Positions 1 through 16,781 of a stretch of DNA of 64,000 bases are shown piece by piece. Position 1 is the stretch's first letter; every line of letters starts with the position of its first letter. The stretch comes from GCA-958296115 sp965222445 (GTDB taxonomy: Bacteria; Chloroflexota; Dehalococcoidia; Lucifugimonadales; CAJWER01): NCBI GenBank assembly GCA_965222445.1, contig CBDCTY010000002.1, positions 1,302,001 to 1,366,000 of the forward strand. Reading direction: 5' to 3'. A program made the translations under genes and the position numbers. Under the pieces are notes generated by a model. It saw nothing but the letters and a program-made list of their open reading frames with translations. It made no database searches and was not told the DNA's origin.

Positions 1-428
1 CTGCCCGTGACTGCACCGATGGCGACCGCGGGGGTGGGTTGGCTGGGAGACCCTTCGTTGCAGTGGATGGTGTAGTCGCTATCCGGCGTTTCGAACCGCA
101 CGTACTCCACCGATGCGGCGAGCTTCCTGATACCGGCGGCAGTCTTCTTCAGGCTTCCGTTGTGCAGAGCCGTCTCTTCATTTCGTGACAACGCCGCTCC
201 GAAATACTCGTACCCCTCCACGATCCGCTCTATGGCGGCGAGGTCAGCAGCTTCGCCGCGAAGCGTCGCGGAGGCACTACCGGGTTGCAGATCCTCTACG
301 ACCCACACGACGCCTGCTCCCCTGGGAGTCAAGCCGGTAATGAGTCGATGGAATAGGGCAATGCCCTGTTGCAGCTGCTCGATCTCGACTCGCCCGCCAA
401 GTTCGAATGTCACCGTGGTCTTGGCCAT
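1..428 (-). CDS. hypothetical protein, 3' end beyond window
   Basis: An open minus-strand frame starts at ATG 428 and runs off the left edge, giving at least 142 residues. The start is preceded by a strong AGGAGGGACGA ribosome site. The product begins MAKTTVTFELGGRVEIEQLQ and has mixed alpha/beta composition, with no signal peptide or membrane segment. I do not recognise a family. The segment with WVVEDLQPGSASATLRGEA suggests a compact regulatory-type fold, but that is only an impression. It is divergent from the membrane-protein gene at 626, so the 197 bp between them should hold both promoters. Confidence 0.7.
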   Translation of the reverse strand, partial: MAKTTVTFELGGRVEIEQLQQGIALFHRLITGLTPRGAGVVWVVEDLQPGSASATLRGEAADLAAIERIVEGYEYFGAALSRNEETALHNGSLKKTAAGIRKLAASVEYVRFETPDSDYTIHCNEGSPSQPTPAVAIGAVTG

Positions 429-625
429 TCGTCCCTCCTGAGCTTGACGGACTTGCAAGTATGCCCTGAAAACGCCATACACTCTACCATGCCCGGCACC
501 CCCTCGGCTCCGTCGTGTGCGGTCCGGGGATTGAAATCGCATCCTGCGGGTCATGCCCTATGGTAGTATAGCTATGTTGCCTTGGCGCGGCCTGCGGCCC
601 GGTCTGGCGGTCAGGAGGTGGGCTG

Positions 626-1054
626 ATGGACATGTTCAAGAGGGTTGTCGCGGTCTTTCTCGTCGGCATCTCCATGTTGACGGCGGCGCACTTCATACTG
701 TCCTCGTTCTACCCAGACTCCCTGGACGCCGGCCAGCTGTGGGACATCCTGAACCCGTTGATGGCCGTGGCAATGGTCGCCGTGCTGGTGGTTCACTGGC
801 TCCGCAAGCACAGGCTGGACTCTGCCGGTCAGGACGGCGCGATTACGCGCGAGTACCTGGAGGCCAACCTGTCGTTCCATACGGCCGCCTTGCTGACCGT
901 CTGGTTCTTCTGGAACTGGTTCGACGCCATCATGACCGGCGGTGAGCAGCAGGGGCAGACGCACCGGATCATCTGGGCGCTCTTCGATCCGCTGTTCATC
1001 GTCCTGGCGGGAGTCACCGGCTGCTACGTCTGGCGCACTACTTCCCGCCAATGA
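626..1054 (+). CDS. small four-helix membrane protein, function unknown
   Basis: The product has 142 residues and about four hydrophobic segments: roughly residues 5-25, 42-62, 85-105 and 118-136. Short charged loops lie between them. An AGGAGG site lies 7 nt before the ATG. No catalytic or transport motif is visible, and I do not recognise the family. It ends 23 bp before ribF on the same strand, so the two may be co-transcribed, but nothing in the sequence ties it to flavin metabolism. Confidence 0.75.
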   Translation: MDMFKRVVAVFLVGISMLTAAHFILSSFYPDSLDAGQLWDILNPLMAVAMVAVLVVHWLRKHRLDSAGQDGAITREYLEANLSFHTAALLTVWFFWNWFDAIMTGGEQQGQTHRIIWALFDPLFIVLAGVTGCYVWRTTSRQ

Positions 1055-1077
1055 GTGGCGGCGAGGGCTAGGCCGCG

Positions 1078-2022
1078 ATGCGGATCCGCCGGGAGCTGGC
1101 AGGGCTCGGGCTGGAAGGCGGGACGGCCGTCACCATCGGCGTCTTTGACGGCGTCCACCTCGGCCACCAGAGCCTCGTGTCGCGGCTGAAGGAGGTCGCG
1201 GAGCGCCGCGGGCTCTCGTCCGTCGTCCTGACATTCCGCAACCACCCTGCGTCGGTCCTCAGGTCCGACTTCGAGCCCCGCTACCTGACCGTACCCAACG
1301 AGCGCGTCCGGCTGCTCCAGAAGACGGGCGTCGACCTGGTCGTGCAGGCGACCTTCGACGCCGCGCTTTCGCAGCTCGGCGCCAGGGCATTCGCGGGGCT
1401 GCTCCAGGACACGATGGGCATGAGAGTTCTCGTGGCGGGCCCGGACTTTGCCATGGGCCGCAACCGGGAGGGCAGCATAGCCGTCCTGAGGGAAATCGGT
1501 GAGGACATGGACTTCGAGGTAGAGGTTGTGGAGCCCCTGCTCGGGCCGGGAGGCGAGGCCGTTCGCAGCACAGCCGTGAGGTCCGCCGTATCGTCCGGCG
1601 AAATGGAGCGGGCGGCGGCCATGCTGGGACGCAGCTACACGATCACGGGCACGGTAGTGCAAGGGCACGGGCGGGGAGGGCCGCTTGGCTTCCCGACGGC
1701 CAACCTACAGACGCCAGCGGAGAGCCTGGCGCCCCGCGATGGCATCTACGCGTGCTGGGTCAAGATCGAAGGCTCGCGGTACATGTCCGCCTCCAGCATA
1801 GGCGAGCGTCCCACGTTTCCGGGCGCCGGCCGCTCCATCGAGGCGTTCGTGATGGACTTCGACGGCGACCTCTATGGCAGGGAGCTGCGCCTGGAGCTCG
1901 TCCGACGGCTGCGCGACGAGGAGAAGTTCGACAGCATCGAGCAGCTCCGCCTGCAGGTCGACAGGGACGTGTCTGAGACTAGACGGCTGCTGCAGGCGAG
2001 CGCAGCGGCACTGCATTCATGA
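1078..2022 (+). CDS. ribF: bifunctional riboflavin kinase / FAD synthetase
   Basis: The enzyme converts riboflavin to FMN and then to FAD in the cytosol. The N-terminal nucleotidyltransferase half shows GVFDGVHLGHQSL (about residues 21-33). The C-terminal kinase half shows GHGRGGPLGFPTANL and the downstream SIGERPTF and GDLYG motifs. The 314-residue length is normal for the bacterial bifunctional enzyme. The ATG at 1078 places the first motif at the usual distance from the N-terminus. It is followed 22 bp later by tyrS on the same strand, so translation-related housekeeping genes appear grouped. Confidence 0.95.
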   Translation: MRIRRELAGLGLEGGTAVTIGVFDGVHLGHQSLVSRLKEVAERRGLSSVVLTFRNHPASVLRSDFEPRYLTVPNERVRLLQKTGVDLVVQATFDAALSQLGARAFAGLLQDTMGMRVLVAGPDFAMGRNREGSIAVLREIGEDMDFEVEVVEPLLGPGGEAVRSTAVRSAVSSGEMERAAAMLGRSYTITGTVVQGHGRGGPLGFPTANLQTPAESLAPRDGIYACWVKIEGSRYMSASSIGERPTFPGAGRSIEAFVMDFDGDLYGRELRLELVRRLRDEEKFDSIEQLRLQVDRDVSETRRLLQASAAALHS

Positions 2023-2044
2023 GTCACGGCAGGGAGCGGTGAAT

Positions 2045-3289
2045 ATGGAACCCGAACTGAGGCATCGCCTGCTTGACCGGGGGGTCGCCGAGATAATAGT
2101 CGAGTCGGAGCTGGTCGAGCTGCTGGACCAGGGCGAGCCGCTGAGGTTGAAGATGGGGTTCGATCCCAGCTCGCCCGACCTCCACCTGGGCCACGCCGTC
2201 GGACTGCGCAAGCTCAGGCAGCTCCAGGATCTGGGCCACAAGGTCGTTGTCATCGTGGGTGACTGGACCGCCCAGATCGGCGACCCCAGCGGCAAGTCGG
2301 CGACCCGGCCAATGCTGACCGCCGAGCAGGTGCTGAGCAACGCCGAGACATACCTGGCCCAGTTCTTCAAGATCGTGGACAGGGACCGGACTGAGACGCG
2401 GTTCCAGAGCGACTGGTTCGGCCCGTTCGGGCTGGATGACGTCATCAGGCTCACCAGCCGCTTCACCGTCGCGCAGTTCCTGGCGCGGGACGACTTCGCC
2501 AAGCGCTTCAGGGAGAACCAGCCCATCGCCATCACCGAGCTCCTGTACCCGCTCATGCAGGCCTACGACTCCATAGCCGTGGAGTCCGACATCGAGTTTG
2601 GAGGCACGGACCAGAAGTTCAACCTCCTCGTGGGGCGCGACCTACAGCGGATGATGGGTCAGCGTCCCCAGCAGTGCCTCCTGGTCCCGATACTGGTGGG
2701 CACCGACGGCGTCCGGCGCATGGGCAAGAGCCTCGGCAATTACATCGGGCTGGACGAGCCTCCAAACGACATGTACGGCAAGGTGATGTCCCTGCCCGAC
2801 GTGAGCGCCGAAATGCGCGAGATGGAGGACGTCGGTGGAGAGAAGGTGAGATACACGGTGGTCGACTACTTCGATTACCTGACCGACGTCTCTTCCGAAG
2901 AGCTGAAGGAGATGCGGCGGGGCATGGACACGGGCACCGTGAACCCGATGGAGCTGAAGAAGCGGCTGGCGCGCGAGATCGTCGCCCCGCTGCACGGCCA
3001 GGAAGCCTCAAGGGCAGCGGAGGCCCACTTCGAGCGGACCGTCCAGCGGCGTGAGCTTCCCGGAGATGTCCCTGAGTACACGCTCCCCACGGACCTCGGC
3101 CAGGAACGGCTGAGCGACATCATCCTTAGCGCCAGCCTGGCGTCCAGCTCCACCGAGGCGCGTCGGCTCATCGACCAGGGAGCCGTCCGTGTCAACGACG
3201 AGCGTATGGACCGCAACGGCCCCGCGTCGTCCCTGAATTCGGGCGACATTATCCGGGTCGGCAGGCGGCGAGTGGTGAGACTGAAATGA
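2045..3289 (+). CDS. tyrS: tyrosyl-tRNA synthetase
   Basis: This class I aminoacyl-tRNA synthetase charges tRNA-Tyr. The HIGH signature appears as HLGH, followed by the GDWTAQIGDPSGKS segment. The KMSKS loop appears as RMGKS, and residues from about 350 form a C-terminal S4 RNA-binding domain (LIDQGAVRVNDE). At 414 residues it fits the TyrZ-like branch. The ATG at 2045 follows an AGGGAG site. A longer open frame reaches into ribF, but lacks a sensible start or homology there, so the shorter start is preferred. Confidence 0.95.
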   Translation: MEPELRHRLLDRGVAEIIVESELVELLDQGEPLRLKMGFDPSSPDLHLGHAVGLRKLRQLQDLGHKVVVIVGDWTAQIGDPSGKSATRPMLTAEQVLSNAETYLAQFFKIVDRDRTETRFQSDWFGPFGLDDVIRLTSRFTVAQFLARDDFAKRFRENQPIAITELLYPLMQAYDSIAVESDIEFGGTDQKFNLLVGRDLQRMMGQRPQQCLLVPILVGTDGVRRMGKSLGNYIGLDEPPNDMYGKVMSLPDVSAEMREMEDVGGEKVRYTVVDYFDYLTDVSSEELKEMRRGMDTGTVNPMELKKRLAREIVAPLHGQEASRAAEAHFERTVQRRELPGDVPEYTLPTDLGQERLSDIILSASLASSSTEARRLIDQGAVRVNDERMDRNGPASSLNSGDIIRVGRRRVVRLK

Positions 3290-3308
3290 GATCGCATGGA
3301 GGAGTGAG

Positions 3309-4397
3309 TTGAACCTGAGAATACCTGGGCCCATCCCCGTGCCCGGCGACGTGCTGGAGGCGATGTCCGGCCAGATGATCAACCATCGCGGCCCGCAGTT
3401 CCGCGAGCTGCTATACCGCGTCAGCGACGGTGTCCGCGGCGTGTTCGAGACCGACGGCGACGTGTACATAATGACGGCCTCGGGCACGGGCGCAATGGAG
3501 GCGGCGGTCGTGAACACGCTGTCTCCCGGCGACAGGGTGCTGAACCTGTCCATCGGCTTCTTCGGCGAACGCTTCGGAGAGATCGCCCGCATCTACGGCG
3601 CCCAGGTCACGAACCTGGCCTTTCCGTGGGGCCGCGCGGTCGACGTCGACGACCTGCGCAAGGCCTTGCATGCCGACCCCGGCATCCGGGCCGTCCTGGT
3701 CACGCACAACGAGACGTCGACCGGCGTCGCCAACGACCTGGAGTCGATAGCCGCCGTTGCGAAGGATGAGTTCGACAAGCTCCTCCTCGTGGACGGGATC
3801 AGCAGTGTCTGCTCGGTGCCTCTGAAGACCGACGCGTGGGGCTGCGACGTGGTGGCTACGGCCTCGCAGAAGGGCTGGATGCTGCCCCCGGGCCTGGCCT
3901 TCCTCAGCTTCAGCCCCAGCGCCTGGGAGGCGTACGAGAGGTCGACGATGCCCAAGTACTACCTCGACGTCGGACAGTACCGGAAGTACTACGAGAAGGG
4001 CCAGCCCCCGTACACACCTGGCCTGTCGGCCTTCTTCGCGCTTGACACGGCGCTGGCGAGGATCGCCGAGGAGGGCCTGGGCACCCTGTTCGAGCGGCAC
4101 AAGACCATCGCGCAGTTGACCCGTGACGGTGTGAAGGGCCTGGGCCTGGAGCTGTTCCCCGACGAGTCCGTCACGTCCGACACGGTCACCGCCGTGAAGG
4201 TCCCCGAGGGCGTATCGGGCCCGGAGCTGCTCGCCGTACTCCGCGAGGAGCACGACATCGTGCTAGGCGGAGGTCAGGGCCCGGTGGAGGGCAGGATACT
4301 CCGCATCGGCCACATGGGCCGCGTCGAGCCGTCCGAGATACAGGACGTCATCGACGCGCTGGCAGCCGTGCTGCCGAGGCTGACTCCCCGCGTGTAG
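3309..4397 (+). CDS. class V PLP aminotransferase (alanine-glyoxylate / serine-pyruvate type)
   Basis: This is a fold-type I PLP enzyme of 362 residues. The N-terminal MNLRIPGPIPVPGDVLEAM is typical of the serine-glyoxylate/alanine-glyoxylate branch. The glycine-rich cofactor loop reads ASGTGAME, the aspartate that pairs with the pyridine lies in LLVDGISSV, and the Schiff-base lysine lies in TASQKGW. The start is TTG, 7 nt after a GGAGG site. It follows tyrS by 19 bp, and faces ftsH, which ends 11 bp downstream on the other strand. The exact amino donor and acceptor cannot be read from sequence. Confidence 0.9.
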   Translation: MNLRIPGPIPVPGDVLEAMSGQMINHRGPQFRELLYRVSDGVRGVFETDGDVYIMTASGTGAMEAAVVNTLSPGDRVLNLSIGFFGERFGEIARIYGAQVTNLAFPWGRAVDVDDLRKALHADPGIRAVLVTHNETSTGVANDLESIAAVAKDEFDKLLLVDGISSVCSVPLKTDAWGCDVVATASQKGWMLPPGLAFLSFSPSAWEAYERSTMPKYYLDVGQYRKYYEKGQPPYTPGLSAFFALDTALARIAEEGLGTLFERHKTIAQLTRDGVKGLGLELFPDESVTSDTVTAVKVPEGVSGPELLAVLREEHDIVLGGGQGPVEGRILRIGHMGRVEPSEIQDVIDALAAVLPRLTPRV

Positions 4398-4408
4398 CGC
4401 CCGGCCAC

Positions 4409-6286
4409 CTACTCGGCGGCGGGAGCGGGGTTGCCCACGAATGTCGGCGGGGGACGCCTCACGAGGACGGGGGGCTTGCCGAGTATCTTCTCGAGGTCCG
4501 GCGCGTCCGCCGTCTCGTGCTCCATGAGGTACTTCGCCAGCGCGGCCAGCTTCTCCTGGTGCTCGACCAGGAGGGCTTTCGCCCTGTCGTAGGCCGTGTC
4601 GATGAGCGAGTGGACCTCGTCGTCTATGGTCTCGGCTACCTTGTCGCTGTAGTCCCGCTGCTCCGAGATCTCCCTGCCCAGGAACACCAGCTCCTCCCGC
4701 TTGCCGAATGTGCGGGGGCCGAGCTTGTCGCTCATCCCGTAGCGGGTGATCATGGTGCGGGCGATGTTCGTCGCTATCTCCAGGTCGTTGCCCGCGCCGG
4801 TCGTGATCTCGTCTTCGCCGAACGTCGTCTCCTCGGCCACGCGGCCGCCGAGGGCCTCGGCAATCCGGTCCTTGAACTGGTTGAGCGACCACATGTGCCG
4901 GTCTTCCTCCGGCAGCGACCTGGTGTGACCGCCAGTAGCGCCCCTGGAGATGATCGTGACCTTGGCGATGGGGTCAGCGTGGGGCAGGAAGTGGCCGACT
5001 AGGGCGTGCCCCCCCTCGTGGTACGCGGTGATCTCCCTCTCCCTGGGGCTGATCACCCTCGACCTCCGCGCAGGCCCAAGCATGACCCTGTCGATGGACT
5101 CCACGAACTCGTCGAAGTCGATCTCGGTCTGCTTCCGGCGGGCCGCCAGGATAGCCGCCTCGTTGATGAGGTTGGCCAGGTCCGCGCCGCTGAAGCCTGG
5201 CGTGAGCTTGGCGACCCGCTCCAGGTCTATGCCCTCCGAGAGCGGCTTGCCCTTGCTGTGAACCTCCAGGATGGCCTGCCTGCCCTTGATGTCGGGATTG
5301 TCGAGGGTCACACGCCTGTCGAACCTGCCCGGCCGCAGCAACGCCGGGTCGAGGATGTCCGGACGGTTCGTGGAGGCCAGGACGATGACGTTCGTGCTCG
5401 TCTCGAAGCCGTCCATCTCGACGAGTATCTGGTTCAGCGTCTGCTCGCGCTCGTCGTGGCCCCCGCCGAGCCCCGCGCCGCGATGACGGCCCACAGCGTC
5501 GATCTCGTCCACGAAGACGATGCAGGGGGCATTGCGCCTGGCCTGCTCGAACAGGTCACGGACGCGCGACGCCCCGACTCCCACGAACATCTCCACGAAC
5601 TCGCTGCCGCTGATGGAGAAGAACGGGACGCCGGCCTCACCCGCTACGGCGCGCGCCAGCAGCGTCTTGCCCGTCCCCGGAGGTCCCACTAGGAGCACGC
5701 CCTTGGGGATCCGCGCGCCCAGGCTGAGGAAGCGCTCAGGGTACTTGAGGAACTCGACGATCTCCTCGAGCTCCTCCTTGGCTTCGTCGGCCCCGGCGAC
5801 GTCGGCGAAGCTCACGCTGGGCTGCGTGCCAACGAGCATCCGCGCGCGGCTACGTCCGAAGCTGAAGGTCTGGTTCGAATTCCCTTGCGCCTGCCTCATG
5901 ATGAAGAGGAGCACGGCCCCGAAGAATATGAGCGGCAGGAAGTTGAGCAGAATGCTGAACAGGCTTCCCAAGCCGCTCGATCCCTTCACTTCGACGGTGG
6001 GGCTGGAGCCGTACGGGTCGACGCCGGCGTCCTTGAGCAGCTCCAGCAGGCTGGCCCCGCCTTCCTTGCGCGAGGTGAACGTCTCGCCCCGCGTAGTGAC
6101 GGCCGTCAGTTTGTCCCCGCGGATCTCGATGGTGTCGATCTGACGCTGCTTGGCCATCGCGATGACCTCGCTGATCGGCCTCTCGTCAGAGCCGCCCACG
6201 CTGGGGAATAGGGTGTAGAAGATCGCTACAACGGCTACGACTATCAGCAGGTAGATGAAGCCGTTGCGCAGCCATTTGGTATTCAT
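4409..6286 (-). CDS. ftsH: ATP-dependent zinc metalloprotease FtsH
   Basis: This membrane-anchored AAA+ protease degrades misfolded and regulatory proteins. Two N-terminal membrane segments (about residues 6-25 and 108-130) flank the periplasmic region. The AAA module has Walker A GPPGTGKT near residue 200, a Walker B ending VDEIDA, and the second region of homology with RPGRFDRR. The peptidase zinc site is HEGGH near residue 420. The 625 residues are a normal length. The ATG lies at the 3' boundary of a 350-bp intergenic region that contains a miniature element (6,401-6,562). Confidence 0.97.
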   Translation of the reverse strand: MNTKWLRNGFIYLLIVVAVVAIFYTLFPSVGGSDERPISEVIAMAKQRQIDTIEIRGDKLTAVTTRGETFTSRKEGGASLLELLKDAGVDPYGSSPTVEVKGSSGLGSLFSILLNFLPLIFFGAVLLFIMRQAQGNSNQTFSFGRSRARMLVGTQPSVSFADVAGADEAKEELEEIVEFLKYPERFLSLGARIPKGVLLVGPPGTGKTLLARAVAGEAGVPFFSISGSEFVEMFVGVGASRVRDLFEQARRNAPCIVFVDEIDAVGRHRGAGLGGGHDEREQTLNQILVEMDGFETSTNVIVLASTNRPDILDPALLRPGRFDRRVTLDNPDIKGRQAILEVHSKGKPLSEGIDLERVAKLTPGFSGADLANLINEAAILAARRKQTEIDFDEFVESIDRVMLGPARRSRVISPREREITAYHEGGHALVGHFLPHADPIAKVTIISRGATGGHTRSLPEEDRHMWSLNQFKDRIAEALGGRVAEETTFGEDEITTGAGNDLEIATNIARTMITRYGMSDKLGPRTFGKREELVFLGREISEQRDYSDKVAETIDDEVHSLIDTAYDRAKALLVEHQEKLAALAKYLMEHETADAPDLEKILGKPPVLVRRPPPTFVGNPAPAAE

Positions 6287-6400
6287 TTGAGGCCCTCCGA
6301 ATCAACTGGTGCCCCAACGGCAGGTCGATGGAGGGAGTGGGGCTACCTGACCATGATAACACGACTCGACGCAATTCGCCCGTGCAATCGCCGCGACTGC

Positions 6401-6562
6401 AGGGCAATCGCATTTAGGCCGACCTAGTGTCACTCTGCCGGAAAGACGGAGGCCTCACCGCTTAAATCGGTCTCTCAGGTGACGGGAATTGTCAGATTCG
6501 GGCCGAATTCCCGCCTTATACGGGGAGGATAAGAACATTGCAGTCAAAATGCGATTGCCCTA
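6401..6562. mobile_element. miniature inverted-repeat element, family A-like (upstream of ftsH)
   Basis: Inverted termini AGGGCAATCGCATTT (from 6401) and AAATGCGATTGCCCT (ending 6561) enclose about 162 bp with no coding potential. An 11-bp direct repeat, GCCGCGACTGC, flanks it at 6390-6400 and 6563-6573. It occupies most of the 6,287-6,634 gap between ftsH and the next gene. The rest of that gap shows only AT-poor sequence where the ftsH promoter must lie. The AGGGC start and long target repeat resemble the elements at 19,973 and 23,598, but the interior is unrelated. Confidence 0.75.
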
Positions 6563-6634
6563 GCCGCGACTGCGCCGACCCGCCCGCATACTCTGTACTA
6601 CGTAAGCCAGCCCCCTTCGGTTGCCATGCGTCCG

Positions 6635-7336
6635 CTATCCAAGCCTTGCCAGGCTAGCTTCCGGCACTACGACCAGCAGGATCACGACGAGCACGGACAA
6701 CCCGATCGCAATCGACAGGGAGCCGTACTTTGCCGTGACCCGATCCTTCGACGAGTTGAACACGTCGATCACTAGGGCGCCCACCGCGAAGAGGACGCCC
6801 GCAACCAGGCTCGTGAAGAAGTACTCGAACCCGAACAGCGGAGCAAGGTAGAGAGACCCGATAGTCAGGTCTATGAGGCTCGACGCCAGGTTCACCATGC
6901 TGATAACGCCGCCGTAGAAGGCGAAGAACCTGAACCACACGGGGAGAAGTATTCCGAGGACCAGCGGAAGCACGAGGCCGTATCCGAAGCCGAAGACGGC
7001 CCAGATCGTCACGCTCCTGGGCCCGCGCTTGGGATGCGGCGTGAAGGCGAACGTCGGCAGCCCCCCGTACATCCAGTACGCCAACGGCGCCGTCATGACC
7101 GCTCCGGCAAGCCCTCCCGCGCTGGCGAAGAACAGGGATGTCCCGAGGCTCATGTGCTCGGGGACATCCGGAAACTGCGCCCTGGACAGGAAGTTCACCA
7201 GGATCGCGCACCCGCCGATCGTCGCGCCGTAGACCGCCATGCAGGCCGCAAAGCGCATACGCTCCCAGTCCTGCACGCGGCGGCGGCGCACCGCCGACCC
7301 CTGTGTGAATGTAGCCGTGCTCATTCCTGGTGTCAT
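6635..7336 (-). CDS. multi-pass membrane protein, function unknown
   Basis: The product has about 233 residues and six hydrophobic stretches. One conspicuous block is TIWAVFGFGYGLVLPLVLGI; the C-terminal helix is IAIGLSVLVVILLVVV. No catalytic motif was seen. The frame stays open into rpoC. The chosen ATG at 7336 lies one base after the rpoC TAG, so it would be read by translational coupling; a second ATG at 7324 is possible. It is the last gene of the rpoB-rpoC transcription unit here, an association I do not know from textbook operons. Confidence 0.75.
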   Translation of the reverse strand: MTPGMSTATFTQGSAVRRRRVQDWERMRFAACMAVYGATIGGCAILVNFLSRAQFPDVPEHMSLGTSLFFASAGGLAGAVMTAPLAYWMYGGLPTFAFTPHPKRGPRSVTIWAVFGFGYGLVLPLVLGILLPVWFRFFAFYGGVISMVNLASSLIDLTIGSLYLAPLFGFEYFFTSLVAGVLFAVGALVIDVFNSSKDRVTAKYGSLSIAIGLSVLVVILLVVVPEASLARLG

Positions 7337-7337
7337 G

Positions 7338-11342
<4,005 letters not shown>

Positions 11343-11428
11343 GTCTTTGCTTTAACCCCCTTGTTGCCCAACGGAGGCGCCGTGGTAGCCGCCCCCACAA
11401 TCCGATTCGCCGTCTCGGGCTCGACGGG

Positions 11429-15430
<4,002 letters not shown>

Positions 15431-15617
15431 ACGTTCTCACGCTCCTGTGGGGAGAATAGAAGAATGCGCCGATACCAGTGCGGTGCGGGCTACCGGACTA
15501 AACGACGGGAAGGATGGCAGAGGTATACCAAGGACGAGGTAAAGCAGAAGAAACCGGGAAGTGGTCGAGGGCGCATCCTCACAACGGTAACTTAGCACAC
15601 AAAAACCACCCTGTCAA

Positions 15618-15762
15618 CCCTAAATCCACCACCTCCGTCATTCCCGCGACGAGCCTGCCCCCGAGAAGTCGGGGGCGGGAATCCATCCCCGGCAAGGTGC
15701 ACAGCCATAGCCTCAGAGGCAGTCCGTCACGCCGCCCGTGCAAATCAGGTGGTGGATCTGGG
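15618..15762. mobile_element. miniature element, family B, copy 1
   Basis: It has inverted ends CCCTAAATCCACCACCT and AGGTGGTGGATCTGGG and spans 145 bp. The interior is nearly identical to the 145-bp copy at 62,455, including a block around GTGCACAGCCATAGCCTCAG. The flanking tetranucleotides TCAA and CCAA are a probable decayed duplication. A hairpin with CCCCCGA / TCGGGGG arms sits near the left end. It lies in the rpoB upstream region (15,431-15,863), which otherwise shows no gene. Confidence 0.8.
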
Positions 15763-15863
15763 CCAACTCCTGGACGCCGTCATTTCTGGTGAGATCGAGC
15801 CTGTCGCCCCTCCCGCAGGGGGTTCCCGAGATGCAGCAGGGCCCAATGGGCTGAGATGCAGCG

Positions 15864-16781
15864 TCAGCAGGAATCTCCCGCCGGCTCGGAGATGCCGACG
15901 AACCGCACGGGGTCCCCTAGCCCCAGGCCGTGCTCATCGCTTGCGCCCGCCACAATCTCCAGGACGTGGGCCGCCTCCACCGATGGACTGGCGCGCAGGA
16001 CCGCCGAGTCCGGCGCCCCGGCCCGGGGAGGCTGGAGCTCGTGAGTAATGTCCCCCACGGTACAGTCGGGCGCTATCCAAACGATGTCGATCGCAAACAG
16101 CATGTCCTTCATCCAGAACTCGTAGGGCCTGCCAGTCTCGTAGAGGAAGACCATCCCTGACATCGGCGCCAGGCCCTTGCGGCCCGACAGCCCTATCCGC
16201 TTTTCGTCCGGCGTAGACGCTATGTCGACGCTGAACACCGTGCCCCCGACCACAACCGCCGGGCCGGTGGGGCCCGCTGTCCTTTCCGCGACGGGGGGCG
16301 GCGTTGCTGTCGGTGTCGGAGTCGCACTGGGTGTCGGGACCGCAGTCGGAGACGGCGGCACTGTCGGGGTCGGCGGCGCACTGGGCGTCGGGATCGCTGT
16401 CGGAGACGGCGGCGCCGTTGGCGTGGGGGGTACAGTAATGGACGGCAGTGCTGGGGGAAGTAGAGCAGCGACGGGTGTCGGTGTCGCACCCCGAGCCGTG
16501 CGGGGAAGCGGAGCAGCGATTGGCGTCGACGTCGCAGCCGAAACGGAGACGAGGCCCCATCCCATGATCGGGGTCGAGGTCGCAGTAGGGGACGGGGCCG
16601 CAGTGGGCGCCAGCGTCAATGTCGGGGTGGCGGTTGCGGTCAGTGCCAGTGTCGCAGCCGGCGCCGACGTGGCAGTCGGGGCTGGGGCTAGCGCGGAGCC
16701 AGGAGCCCAGCAAACGGCGGCGGCCATCACGAGCGCGGCGGCCATGGCAACGGCAAGCCGCTTCAAGGTGCTCGCCGTCAT
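15864..16781 (-). CDS. exported DUF192 protein with long Pro/Thr-rich linker
   Basis: The 305-residue product has three parts. An N-terminal hydrophobic signal/anchor covers about residues 6-30. A very long low-complexity linker of PTPTATP-like repeats covers about residues 32-168. The C-terminal DUF192 domain shows KRIGLSGRKGLAPMSGMVF, then FWMKDMLFAIDIVWI. DUF192 proteins are small extracytoplasmic domains of unknown activity. The start overlaps the mutS2 stop by 4 nt (ATGA), so it is translationally coupled to it. The repeated linker codons make the DNA here a degenerate minisatellite. The linker probably displays the domain away from the membrane. Confidence 0.85.
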   Translation of the reverse strand: MTASTLKRLAVAMAAALVMAAAVCWAPGSALAPAPTATSAPAATLALTATATPTLTLAPTAAPSPTATSTPIMGWGLVSVSAATSTPIAAPLPRTARGATPTPVAALLPPALPSITVPPTPTAPPSPTAIPTPSAPPTPTVPPSPTAVPTPSATPTPTATPPPVAERTAGPTGPAVVVGGTVFSVDIASTPDEKRIGLSGRKGLAPMSGMVFLYETGRPYEFWMKDMLFAIDIVWIAPDCTVGDITHELQPPRAGAPDSAVLRASPSVEAAHVLEIVAGASDEHGLGLGDPVRFVGISEPAGDSC

